A DNA stretch of 64,000 nt from contig CM017572.1 of assembly GCA_007844125.1 (NCBI GenBank), positions 44,609,783-44,673,782 of the forward strand, given 5' to 3'. Of this stretch, positions 15,301 through 33,218 are shown piece by piece. Positions within the stretch are counted from its first letter, which is position 1. Every line of letters starts with the position of its first letter. The stretch is from Sinonovacula constricta (taxonomy: Eukaryota > Mollusca > Bivalvia > Cardiida > Solecurtidae). Under the pieces are notes generated by a model, which saw nothing but the letters and a program-made list of their open reading frames with translations, searched no databases and was not told where the DNA came from. The position numbers and the translations under genes were made by a program.

Positions 15301-17850
15301 GGTCAAATACAGGCTCAATGACTATGACACTGGCAGATCAGGTCAAATACAGACTTAATGACTATGACACTGGCAGATCAGGTCAAATACAGGCTTAATG
15401 ACTATGATAGTGGTAGATCAGGTCAAATACAGGCTTAATGACTATGATAGTGGCAGATCAGGTCAAATACAGGCTTAATGACTATGATAGTGGCAGATCC
15501 GGTCAAATACAGGCTTAATGACTATGATAATGGCAGATCAGGTCAAATACAGGCTTAAGGACTATGACACTGGCAGATCAGGTCAAATACAGGCTTAATG
15601 ACTATGATAGTGGCAGATCAGGTCAAATGCAGGCTTAATGACTAGGACACTGGCAGATCAGGTCAAATACAGACTTAATGACTATGATACTGGCAGATCC
15701 GGTCAAATACAGGCTTAATGACTATGATACTGGCAGATCATGTCAAATACAGACTTAATGACTATGATACTGGCAGATTAGGTCAAATACAGGCTTAATG
15801 ACAATGATACTGGCAGATCATGTCAAATACAGGCTTAATGACTATGATACTGGCAGATCAGGACAAATACAGGCTTAATGACTATAACACTGGCAGATCC
15901 GGTCAAATACAGGCTTAATGACTATGATACTGGCAGATCAGGTCAAATAAAGGCTTAATGACTATGATACTGGCAGATCAGGACAAATACAGGCTTAATG
16001 ACTATGACACTGGAAGATCAGGTCAAATACAGGCTTAATGATTACGACACTGGCAGATCAGGTCAAACAAAGGCTTAATGACTATGATACTGGCAGATCA
16101 GGACAAATACAGGCTAAATGACTATGACACTGGCAGATCAGGTCAAATACAGGCTCAATGACTATGACACTGGCAGATCAGGTCAAATACAGACTTAATG
16201 ACTATGACACTGGCAGATCAGGTCAAATACAGGCTTAATGACTATGATAGTGGCAGATCAGGTCAAATGCAGGCTTAAAGACTATGACACTGGCAGATCC
16301 GGTCAAATACAGGCTTAATGACTATGATAGTGGCAGATCAGGTCAAATACAGGCTTAATGACTATGATAGTGGCAGATCAGGTCAAATACAGGCTTAATG
16401 ACTATGATAGTGGCAGATCCGGTCAAATACAGGCTTAATGACTATGATAATGGCAGATCCGGTCAAATACAGGCTTAAGGACTATGACACTGGCAGATCA
16501 GGTCAAATACAGGCTTAATGACTATGATAGTGGCAGATCAGGTCAAATGCAGGCTTAATGACTAGGACACTGGCAGATCAGGTCAAATACAGACTTAATG
16601 ACTATGATACTGGCAGATCCGGTCAAACACAGGCTTAATGACTATGATACTGGCAGATCATGTCAAATACAGACTTAATGACTATGATACTGGCAGATTA
16701 GGTCAAATACAGGCTTAATGACAATGATACTGGCAGATCATGTCAAATACAGGCTTAATGACTATGATACTGGCAGATTAGGACAAATACAGGCTTAATG
16801 ACTATAACACTGGCAGATCCGGTCAAATACAGGCTTAATGACTATGATACTGGCAGATCAGGTCAAATAAAGGCTTAATGACTATGATACTGGCAGATCA
16901 GGACAAATACAGGCTTAATGACTATGACACTGGAAGATCAGGTCAAATACAGGCTTAATGATTACGACACTGGCAGATCAGGTCAAACAAAGGCTTAATG
17001 ACTATGATACTGGCAGATCCGGTCAAATACAGGCTTAATGACTATGATAGTGGCAGATCAGGTCAAATACAGGCTTAATGACTATGATAGTGGCAGATCA
17101 GGTCAAATACAGGCTTAATGACTATGATAGTGGCAGATCCGGTCAAATACAGGCTTAATGACTATGATAGTGGCAGATCAGGTCAAATACAGGCTTAAGG
17201 ACTATGACACTGGCAGATCAGGTCAAATACAGGCTTAATGACTATGATAGTGGCAGATCAGGTCAAATGCAGGCTTAATGACTATGACACTGGCAGATCC
17301 GGTCAAATACAGACTTAATGACTATGACACTGGCAGATCATGTCTAATACAGACTTAATGACAATGATACTGGCAGATCAGGTCAAGTATAGGCTTAATG
17401 ACTATGATACTGGCAGATCCGGTCCAATACAGACTTAATGACTATGACACTGGCAGATCAGGTCAAATACAGCCTTAATGACTATGATACTGGCAGATCA
17501 GGTCAAATACAGACTTAATGACTATGACACTGGCAAATCAGGTCAAATACAGGCTTAATGACAATGATACTGGCAGATCCGGTCAAATACAGACTTAATG
17601 ACTATGACACTGGCAGATCATGTCTAATACAGACTTAATGACTATGATACTGGCAGATCAGGTCAAGTATAGGCTTAATGACTATGATACTGGCAGATCC
17701 GGTCCAATACAGACTTAATGACTATGACACTGGCAGATCAGGTCAAATACAGCCTTAATGACTATGATACTGGCAGATCAGGTCAAATACAGACTTAATG
17801 ACTATGACACTGGCAAATCAGGTCAAATACAGGCTTAATGACAATGATAC
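9332..17850. repeat. Satellite higher-order block, copy B
   Basis: The marker units of copy A recur here at 9412, 10862, 12227, 14550, 17341 and 17621. The offset grows in steps of 40 bp or multiples: 9331, 9371, 9411, 9651, 9890. So copy B has gained whole units (single units near 10400 and 11190, six units near 13420-13660 and six near 15130-15370). After about 17850 the order of variants no longer follows copy A. The two copies are otherwise nearly identical, so the duplication is recent or the assembly has duplicated the block. Confidence 0.85.
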
Positions 17851-19752
17851 TGGCAGATCCGGTCAAATACAGACTTAATGACTATGATACTGGCAGATCA
17901 GGTCAAATACAGGCTTAATGACTATGATACTGGCAGAACCGGTCAAGTACAGACTTAATGACTATGATACTGGCAGATCCGGTCAAATACAGCCTTAATG
18001 ACTATGATACTGGCAGATCAGGTCAAATACAGACTTAATGACTATGATACTGGCAGATCAGGTCAAATACAGGCTTAATGACAATGATACTGGCAGATCA
18101 TGTCAAATACAGACTTAATGACTATGGCACTGGCAGATCAGGTCAAATACAGGCTTAATGACTATGATACTGGCAGATCCGGTTAAATACTGGCTTAATG
18201 TCTATGATACTGGCAGATCCGGTCAAATACAGGCTTATTGACTATGATACTGGCAGATCTGGTCAAATACAGGCTTAATGACTATGATACTGGCAGATCA
18301 GGTCAAATACAGGCTTAATGACTATGATAGTGGCAGATCAGGACAAATACAAGCTTAATGACTATGACACTGGCAGATCCGGTCAAATACAGGCTTACTG
18401 ACTATGATACTGGCAGATCAGGTCAAATACAGGCTTAATGACAATGATACTGGCAGATCATGTCAAATACAGGCTTAATGACTATGACACTGGCAGAACC
18501 GGTCAAGTACAGACTTATTGACTATGATACTGGCAGATCAGGTCAAATAAGTCTTATGCTGACATTTATGTCATGTGCAACTATTCATTACTATTGCATT
18601 TCCTTATTATGCTGGCATTTCTGAATTGTGTCAGATTTATCGTGACTGCAGTTTCAGGTCATCTTCATTTATGTCGTAAAGATAATTAAAGACATGTGAA
18701 AAAAGTAAATTGCCATGTTCGCCCACGAGTAGAAATCGATCTTACTTAAGATGGTGTTTAAGCTCAAATATTTACTTCAAGAAGTAGTCTTACAAGAACA
18801 TCATGGTACATTTTGTACTCTATTATATAAACAATTATTGAGTTTTTTCTGTTGTTTAAATAACATTAAATGTCGACGTATTACTTTCACACATGATTAG
18901 GTGTTATCTAAAATACTTGCACATAGCTGATAATGTTTCAAGGAAAAAAAGGTAGGATCAATTATTTTCTGCAATGTGTACAAACTATTTCGGTACAAAC
19001 AATTTTAGGTACTTTAAAAGATTATACATAATGTGTATTATGCCAAAAGGAATCATGGGCGCGACTTTTTCAGTAAACGTCCACAGGTCTTTTCAGTAAT
19101 ATCGGCCTGCCCACCCCACATGCACAGATTCATCTGCGCACGTGATTTCCTTTGTCAATGCGAATCGTTCCGAGATGGATACACTTTTCTAAAATTAGTA
19201 ATTTAGAAAATCGCACACAAGTTCTTGCCAGCATACTTCAACTTCAACAAAAAATGTCCAGAATAATTTCAAACAAATATTTGTCTTCAGAAGGACAAAA
19301 GGTACGCATATACATGTAAATTATTACGACATGGTATAAAATCAGAAATAGACAAGTTGTATATTAAATAAAATCTTAAGGAAACGTATTGTCATTAATA
19401 GTATGTTACATTTTTGTGCATTAATTTTATTTCGTCGTTTGTAAATAACTAGTTTGCGTAATAAATTAGCCTTACCATTTAATGTGACTATTTAGACTTC
19501 GGTGGTTTTCGTATATTTTTATTGTGTAAAGACAATAAATGAAGAAACAGCTAAAAACGACTTGGCCGATTTTTGTCAATTTTGCATTTGCTTGTTTGTC
19601 AAAATACAGAACTTTGTTGAGCTATGATAAAAAAAGAATAACATGCATCAGATCACAAGATTGCACCTGAACATACTGACCTCCAAAAGCTTTTGTTGTG
19701 TTTAGGAAAGAAGACTCAAAAGCATCGAATTTTCGGGAAAAGTGAACCAAAA

Positions 19753-19962
19753 AACCGAAAGTAAACAATGCAGAGCACTGTCAACAGTTATCTGAAAAAG
19801 AATATCGAATTTATCATGGTCCGCTACATAAATCGAAAATGCAAACAATTCCAAAGCTGCACGAAATGGTAATAAGATGACTCAGACAAAGACCTATTCT
19901 ACTTTCACTGTGGCTGAATTTACGGAAAGAGAGGACCAGAAACCGAAAGTAAACAATGCAGA
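19753..19962. repeat. Short direct repeat, two copies 188 bp apart
   Basis: ACCGAAAGTAAACAATGCAG occurs near 19754 and again near 19942, flanked by unrelated sequence. The second copy lies inside a 61-codon frame with no recognisable domain. Its origin is unknown. Confidence 0.6.
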
Positions 19963-22900
19963 ACAATGTCTCGCTAGTTCTGATTGCTTTAGAGAGTGCA
20001 CTGACTTAGTCGATGCAAGTCCAATATTTAGGTTAAGAAAACAAGTAAAGGCTTATTTGTGAACTCACATTATCCACAATTGTTTCATTGTAATGAACAA
20101 TTTAAGCATGTAAATGCAAGAAGCACTACTATGTTACTACAACATCATTGGTCAAACATTTGAAACAGATTTGTATTAAAGATTTATTTTCCTATATATA
20201 AAATTCACATATGCAGAGAACGTACAACTCTGTAATAATGTAAGAACAATTTTCTATAAAGTTTATATAATGATTTTGCCATGTAAAAATTTGAATTGAA
20301 TTATTTAAACATGTTACAAAACAGTTTTGATATATTTTTATGAAAAAGAACATAAACACACACTGTTCTAATGTTTTCCATTTCAAACTTCAATATGTTG
20401 ACGATCTTTATTTATTATTGCACATTGTATGCTCAGGATTCATGAAACAAACAAACAATTTCTTCAGTTCACGGGCTAAATTAAAGAAGAAAACAATAGT
20501 TTTGAAATTCGACATAACGATTGGTGCGCGATCAAATGAAGCTATTGACAATGATATATAAAATAAAGAATTTATACTTTCATTTAATTCAAACGGAAAC
20601 ATGTTTGTTTGTTCTAAAGTAATTCTCAAAACGTTTGTTCCCACTAGTCAAAGAATTGTTAGAAAATTTTATATTTATAATTGCAAGAGATTAAATTGAC
20701 ATAAATTTTTCGATCATACCGATATATACCCCAATCAAGTTAAAAACCGCTGTCGATAATATACACTATTAATAAGCAATGTCAGTAAAGACTGCATAAC
20801 GATCAACCGAGATCATTACCTAGTTGCAAAACATATTCAATGAAGAACAAACAAACCTGATTCCAGTTGATTGTCTACATATCATTTTCTTTTCATAAAA
20901 TCTTCTGTTACATGGCATACTCAGGGAAAGAAACTATTTTTCATGCTTGTCAAAGCTAAAATATACATGACATTTGTCTTTTAAATTTCATCTAAATGGT
21001 TCATGTGTATTGTGACAAAAGAAATAAAAATAAAAATGGGTCCGGACGGTTTTGAACGAAAGTAAATACACTTATAAAGATTGGCAATCCTGCGTATTAG
21101 ACATTAGGCCGACATCGAAGAAAAATATTACTCTGCAGATTTAGGATTCGTTACCTGTATAGTACTACATGTAATAATGTCTAAACCTAATGTTTGGACA
21201 GGCAGAATGTGAACATTATCACTTCTTTATTGTTGTAACACTCATTTTGTCACCGAATGTGGCGGCTATTTATTGAAACATGAATAACAATATTTTGATC
21301 GATGAGATTTGAACGATCTGACCAGTTTCAAGGTTACTCCAAAAAGCAAGCTTTTTCGTGCAATAGTGTTTAGAAAATGTGACAATGCTTCCTTTTGAAG
21401 AACACTCTACAAACTCAGTGATTTTTTTGTATGTCCGACTGATGGTCCCAACAGCATTTTTCCTATTATCTCTGTTAACTGCGTTGCACTGAATACTATC
21501 ATAAATGGGACCATTGTATTACCATTGAACGTACTCGATCGTTAACTATAAAGCTATACTTAAAAATGTTCAATACATACTGCGTTACCAAGGCCGACCT
21601 TGGGGGAATGCATTATGAAAGGTTGACTGTGTGTGCAGTTATTCACAAAAGCTTGGTTTGTGTTCATGGTCATGCATGCTTTGATGTAACTGTTATAGGA
21701 TACTTCAAATACAGTCTTATTCTTCATAGGCCATTAAACATATTGAATATGTTGAATAATACAACATGCCCCCCAATTTTGCACAATCAGCAAGTAATCA
21801 TGTCTTATAGCTCAAAGTATTCAAAAACATTGATCAACTGCAAAAAAGTATGCAGATTAAGTAATGATTCTCTGTCCTAGAATTGGGTGTGAGATCGGGA
21901 GATTCAAACCCAAGGTTGGGCAGTTTTAACGGAAATAAGCCTTAGTTCATATCAAATCCTGTACTTCCTTTTCTTACTCTCTACAAGACGAGGAAAAGAC
22001 ATTTCGTAGGAATGACTTAATGCGTACTAAAATTAGCAATGTTATTTAACATGCTTACAATTAAAGTATATCGCTAAAGTATTTTAAATTAAGTTGCCTA
22101 TTAAGCATTTTTTACTCTTCATCGTCAAATCTGATGTGAACAATATGTATATAGTCAACATATTAATAATAAGTACGCTAAAATGCAAGCTACATTCGAA
22201 CTACTTCATTTAGAAATACATAGGTAATACACATATTGAATTTGTCGAGCATAAAATAAAAACGAGGAATATAAAAAATCAAATAAAAATATTTCCCTTT
22301 TAATAGCGCGATTTTAATATTCTCTAAAGAAATACAAAGGAATTCCTCTCCGTATTTTACGGTATGTCTGGTAGGGTTTTATTGAAGCTATTGTTTAAAA
22401 AAATAAACAAATAAAGTAGCCTTGGTAGACTTTCTATAAAAAGCTAAGCTCTCCGGATGTGTATTTCTTCTGCAGACAGACTGTATTCTATATAGTACCA
22501 TGCTGATATTTATGCATTACAACTAAATAGTAGTGAATAGAAAAACAAATAAAAGATCATGTAACAACTATCACATTTTTAATTAAATTTTACACTTTCA
22601 TTAGACACAAAAGATTAACAGTAACCGATTTGGAACATTCAGTCGGCAAAGTTACCGACTTGCGTATTTAAACCTACTTCAATGAGTGCTTCAACACCGC
22701 ACTATGCGAATGTTTTTTTCCCGCAAAGGCAAGCCATGTCTATAAAAAGTAAAATGTTCGATCATAGTTAGACAACTGCATCCGAAGTAAATAACAATTA
22801 AAACATAAAATAATCGAAGCATAAATTATATGTACACGATATAAAAGCCTCGTCTTCTAAACATTTACTTAAGAGATATCAGTTTGAAATAAAACGATCT

Positions 22901-23243
22901 TAACAATGATTTGATTCTGCTTTAGAAAGTTCATTCTTCCTAACTAAACAAAGCGATCTCAAAATATTACTAAATATAGCCGTTGTAGGAAATCGTATCG
23001 CACATGGGCTGTCTCATACGTGTAAAGCACTTAAGATTGTACTCATACTCGCTCAGAGATAAGACAGTCTAGATTTATATATGAAAATAGCAAATTAAGA
23101 TTCAGATGTACTTTTCAATTGCAACATTTCTTTTAAAGCACAAAATTGCTTATTTCTGTCTGAAATATTTGCTGAGATATTACTATATGTTCAGTATTAT
23201 TGACACCTGACTCCTTATACACACCTGTTAAATTTAACTTGTT

Positions 23244-23645
23244 ATGCTAATGTGGTGCTATAGGTCATTATGTGATTTCGCTTACAATAATCCGGAAAGA
23301 ATGTGGTTTGGGGCTCGTGTATTGGTGAGAAAAAAATTAATCATAGGATCGGATTTAAGATCCCTACCCTTGGGTGACATTAACAGTTACTGTTATTCCA
23401 AGGATAGTTTCTGTGAAAATAGTAAACTCCCTGGTTGGGATCTCACATACGATCCACTCATTCTATTACGATACAAGCTAACTGCAGAGATGAAAGACAA
23501 AATTCCAATAGTAATTGCCCAAGATAAGGTTACCCATTTCATATTGTCTCAACGACCTGTTGTAACCATCAGTAAAAGTTTGTATGACTTGTGTGAAGAG
23601 CTCAGAAAAAATAATGTGATTCTTGATATTTGTCGTATTTTGTAA
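23244..23645 (+). CDS. Unrecognised 133-codon ORF
   Basis: The frame opens with ATG and ends with TAA. Its composition is mixed rather than low-complexity, with a C-terminal half rich in Leu, Ile and Val (for example KLPGWDLTYDPLILLRYKL, and later PVVTISKSLYDLCEELRKNN). No transmembrane segment, signal peptide or motif that I recognise is present. No clear splice partner was found on either side. It could be a fragment of a decayed transposable element, one exon of an unseen gene, or chance. The following frame at 23855-24088 (77 codons, one hydrophobic stretch) is even less certain and is not annotated as a gene. Confidence 0.25.
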   Translation: MLMWCYRSLCDFAYNNPERMWFGARVLVRKKLIIGSDLRSLPLGDINSYCYSKDSFCENSKLPGWDLTYDPLILLRYKLTAEMKDKIPIVIAQDKVTHFILSQRPVVTISKSLYDLCEELRKNNVILDICRIL

Positions 23646-25778
23646 ATGTAGTATGCCTTATTTATTCTGCAGAATTGATTTTATACAACTCGTATATTTA
23701 AGTGCAATAAAAATCATTAGACCGAAAGAAAGTTGACCAAAAAAATGCTTCCATTTTTGTAATCTAAAAGCCTTGTTGTAACACTTCTGTAAAAACATCA
23801 AATACTTTTGTCATTAAAATCTTCAAATTTAGCCTCTAATATTGCAAACCCTGTTTGAATTATAAAACGTATAGGATGTGTATACGATTTGGTATTAAGA
23901 AAATCATGACAAAAAGAAGTTTGGAACGTAGAAAAATAGAATTTCCTTACTACAGAGCAATTGTAACCAGATGTGTTTTATCACTTGTTGTTTTGTTATT
24001 TCAATTCTTGGTTCTTTTATCCCCTTATATTCGTTACGTCTGGTCCTTTCCTATAATTAAGCACGTTGGTGTTATTTTTAATTCGTAGATCACTCGAAGT
24101 TTTGCGGGAAAGTGGCAATGTATCATATGATTTGGACCTTGATTGTTTGACATTTTAAACAGTATTATTTTAAAATACTTTGAAGTGATTAAACAAAGTA
24201 AGTGGATTTTATTGAGTGTCTAATTGTTAATTTATCGTATTGTGAGCTGTAAAGTTTATAAAATTATTACAAATGTTGATATTGAACCTTTTGTGAATTG
24301 TCATGTGAATTTGCGATAATTAGAATTGCAGCATTGGATTGTGACATAATCAATGGCTTGTATTTACAATTGTTGGATGTTTTCTATAACCATCCCTGCA
24401 TGTTTTAACATTACAGTAACGCATACGAGTGTGTGAGAAGGAGGAGAGATATTGCAGTCAATGCCACATATTGGTAAGATTACTGTTGTCTAAAAGAAGT
24501 GAATTTTTAGACTTATATATTACAAAGTGATTTTGAACTACAGCAAGACAAAAGGTAAGTATGTTGGGAATGTAGGCCCTGGTGTTTGCTACGATTTTGG
24601 ATGTGTATGTTGATTTATAAGTATATTAATTCATAACAGTAAATTAAGTTTGTTTGTTTTTCAGACAAAGATTGATATTGTATATTAGCAAAATCTGTTT
24701 ATGTCTGTTGATAAATATAGGATTGTAAAATTTGGTGCTAATGTAAGAACATATGACAAAGTCCTATGAGCATTGCAACATATACCAAAATGTGAAAAGG
24801 CCCAGAACAAAGGTATGCAGATGCCAGACAAATGTAAAATCAATAACAAATCTGTGAGTCATTTAACAAGAGCAAACCAAACAGTTACCGCCATGGAACA
24901 ATCAGTTGACAAAAGGGACTTTCTGGAGTAGATAAACCGATATGAATAAAAAATGTCCAAGCGCTGACTTTTTCTTCGATAAGTTATGACGAAAGTAGTG
25001 ACGCCAATGAAAAATAATGTCCACAAAGTAGTTAGAAGGGAGAGACGTATTATTGCTATTAGAAGTACCACACAAAATTGTTGCTTGTAAATGATTTCAT
25101 TTTTAATCAAGACAAAAAGAGAGAAATGTAAATGGTTGTGGCAACCTGTTAATGTGAAGATGGAATTAAGAAACCAAAGTCTTATATCCAAATAAGGAAA
25201 TAAACATTACAATCCTTATAGGATGAATTAAAAGACAACATAGATTACATGCACTCGGAAATTTTTACAATAGACTACCTCAGCTGTCTGAAATTTTTGT
25301 AGTAAATAAGACTAACGAGAACCATGTAATAAGATACGAAAAAGTAAGGTAATAGGATGAGTTTAGGTTTTGCGACTAAACGGTCAAAGGAGAATGCGAG
25401 TTTTAATGTATTTGTGAAATATCTTGTCACTCAGAGATTTTGTCATTTTCACATTGATCTTAAGTGTGTATACCTGTTGAAATTTGTGACATTGAATGAG
25501 AAGGTGGGTGGAAACTACAAGTTGAACATACAACAAAGTCTCATTTTCCTGTAGCCAAGCCTAGTAAACTGTCGCACTACACACACGCAAAATCGTCAAT
25601 ATTATCTAGTAGCTTGGGCAGATCGTTTGCGAATAACAAAAGTGCAGATAAAAACCATTCTGCAATCGATAAGTGCAGATCCATACAGGTAGTGTTCACA
25701 GCCAGTTAACTCGTTGTGCGAAAATACTGTGAAACTGAAAAGGTAAAGCTTGCTTTGACAATTGCTATTGCTTTTATC

Positions 25779-25781
<3 letters not shown>

Positions 25782-25829
<48 letters not shown>
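25782..25829. repeat. (TTA)n microsatellite
   Basis: About 16 uninterrupted TTA units. The overlapping poly-Leu and poly-Tyr frames are artefacts of this tract. Confidence 0.95.
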
Positions 25830-25831
<2 letters not shown>

Positions 25832-26483
25832 GTTGTCGTTTTTTCTATTATCATTGTTACCATTTTTTATCATTATCATTTTTCTCTTACCATTTACAAC
25901 TGTCGCTAACCATTGTACAATTGGACATATATTCTGCCAATGCTATAAACTGTTACATTGACAAAATTGCTTGGGACACACGCCATGTAAGCATTGCAAT
26001 TTCACACCATTATATGTGCAGTTTTATGCCTTAGTTGAAATGAAAATTGACTGGTCGGTATTACCAACAGGTCCTTTTATGTAACATATTTTTGGTGGGA
26101 AACAATAATGAAACAATTCTTGTCAAACTTACAATCATCATCGTTCTGCAATTTTAAATGTAACAACAATGTTTTTTTTAATATTGGTAATCAGTTTGAA
26201 AAATAAATTTATCCCCGTAAGTTGTTAACTCAATGCTAATGTCAGCAGAGTATACCAATAGATGTAGTGAACTGTCTCAAGTGCAAATCTTGGTTATACA
26301 CGTTTTTGAAAATAAAACCCATTTTGTCTCTTTAAAGATTAATATTTAAACTAGCTTCCGTTTTCTGGATTTAAAGAATAGAGTAATAAACATGATTAAT
26401 TTCAAGGTCCGTGAAGTAACTTGGAGAAAATGTGCAGCCAGTTCGTGCAATGAACATGAGCTAACCAGTCAATTTACACGCCG

Positions 26484-26499
26484 CCCCCCCCCCCCCCCC
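26484..26499. repeat. Poly-C run
   Basis: Sixteen consecutive C residues in otherwise AT-rich DNA. Its length is likely to be variable and error-prone in sequencing. Confidence 0.9.
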
Positions 26500-26693
26500 A
26501 ATAATTGTACAATCATTCATAGAAATAATCTGTTAAATTAATTTTAACTCAAACAGTATTACTTCCGTTTTTACTTGGTTACGAATCAAGATAACGTTTC
26601 TCCATAACAGGTTACATTGAATCTCAGGTAAGCTTAGTTTCTTTATCATTTGGTGCCTAAAGAATGTATTCAAAATGGGAATAACATAAGACC

Positions 26694-26748
26694 TATCTGT
26701 CTGTCTGTCAGTCCGTCCGTCCGTCAGCCCTTCCGTCCATCCATCCAT
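26694..26748. repeat. Compound tetranucleotide repeat CTGT/CCGT/CCAT
   Basis: Successive short blocks of CTGT, CCGT and CCAT units with interruptions. This is a small version of the compound CTAT/CCAT tract near 62 kb. Confidence 0.85.
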
Positions 26749-26943
26749 ATTTCTATCTATAAAGCAGCATAAACATCAGTAGATATTATTTGCTTTCTTT
26801 CTAAAATCATTTTGATAAGATACACAAATTTACCACGACATTGACAGTTAATTATGTTTGAAATCAGATCAGATGTGACATTACATGTACATTTGTTGTC
26901 TGCTTGTAAGGCTTAAAGTATGATCAAACCAACACTCTTTCAG

Positions 26944-26990
26944 GGAACAGTGATATATTAAGTCAACTGATAATCATAATTAGTCTTAAA
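26944..26990 (+). other. Probable 5' UTR segment of channel gene 1, with splice acceptor
   Basis: A pyrimidine-rich CTCTTTCAG ends at 26943 and is followed by 47 bases up to the ATG. The last bases before the ATG (AATCATAATTAGTCTTAAA) resemble those before the paralogue's ATG at 43437 (AATCATCTATAGTCTTAAG), which also sits after a TTTCAG. This suggests that both genes have an upstream non-coding exon that was not located. Confidence 0.5.

Positions 26991-33218
<6,228 letters not shown>

Larger units (their letters stand above)
1..18556. repeat. 40-bp satellite DNA array, about 460 copies
   Basis: Every 40 bases the same unit returns, containing CTTAATGACTATGATA and then GGCAGATC. Most differences between units fall at a few two- or three-state positions: CAGG or CAGA before CTTAATG, GATAGTGG, GATACTGG or GACACTGG in the middle, and GATCAGG, GATCCGG or GATCATG near the end. 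A few units are 39 bp (the AATAAGATTTAATG variant) or carry an inserted ACATGT. Both strands carry stops in each unit and 40 is not a multiple of 3, so no long ORF can cross it. The array begins before base 1 and ends near 18556, where the last units are more diverged. No protein-coding role is visible; a pericentromeric, subtelomeric or interspersed satellite are all possible. Confidence 0.98.
18557..26943. other. AT-rich intergenic region upstream of the first channel gene
   Basis: No conserved gene could be read here. Most short frames are low-complexity and overlap one another on opposite strands. The exceptions listed separately are an unrecognised ORF at 23244-23645, a short direct repeat near 19753 and three simple repeats. 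A 104-codon frame at 21566-21880 has no family features that I recognise. Part of this region may hold a promoter or non-coding exons of the gene starting at 26991, because an apparent 5' splice acceptor lies just before that start codon. Confidence 0.6.

Noticed and set aside
1..18556. CRISPR-like array (short regular repeats)
   Set aside because: Units abut each other with no unique spacers and vary at fixed positions; this is satellite DNA in a eukaryotic genome.
21566..21880. 104-codon ORF
   Set aside because: No recognisable motif or splice partner; possibly part of an interspersed repeat. Kept out of the gene list.
24859..25191. 110-codon minus-strand ORF
   Set aside because: Hydrophobic and low in information; no conserved motif, no splice context.
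25716..26034. Poly-Leu and poly-Tyr proteins
   Set aside because: Produced by the (TTA)n tract; no supporting sequence outside it.
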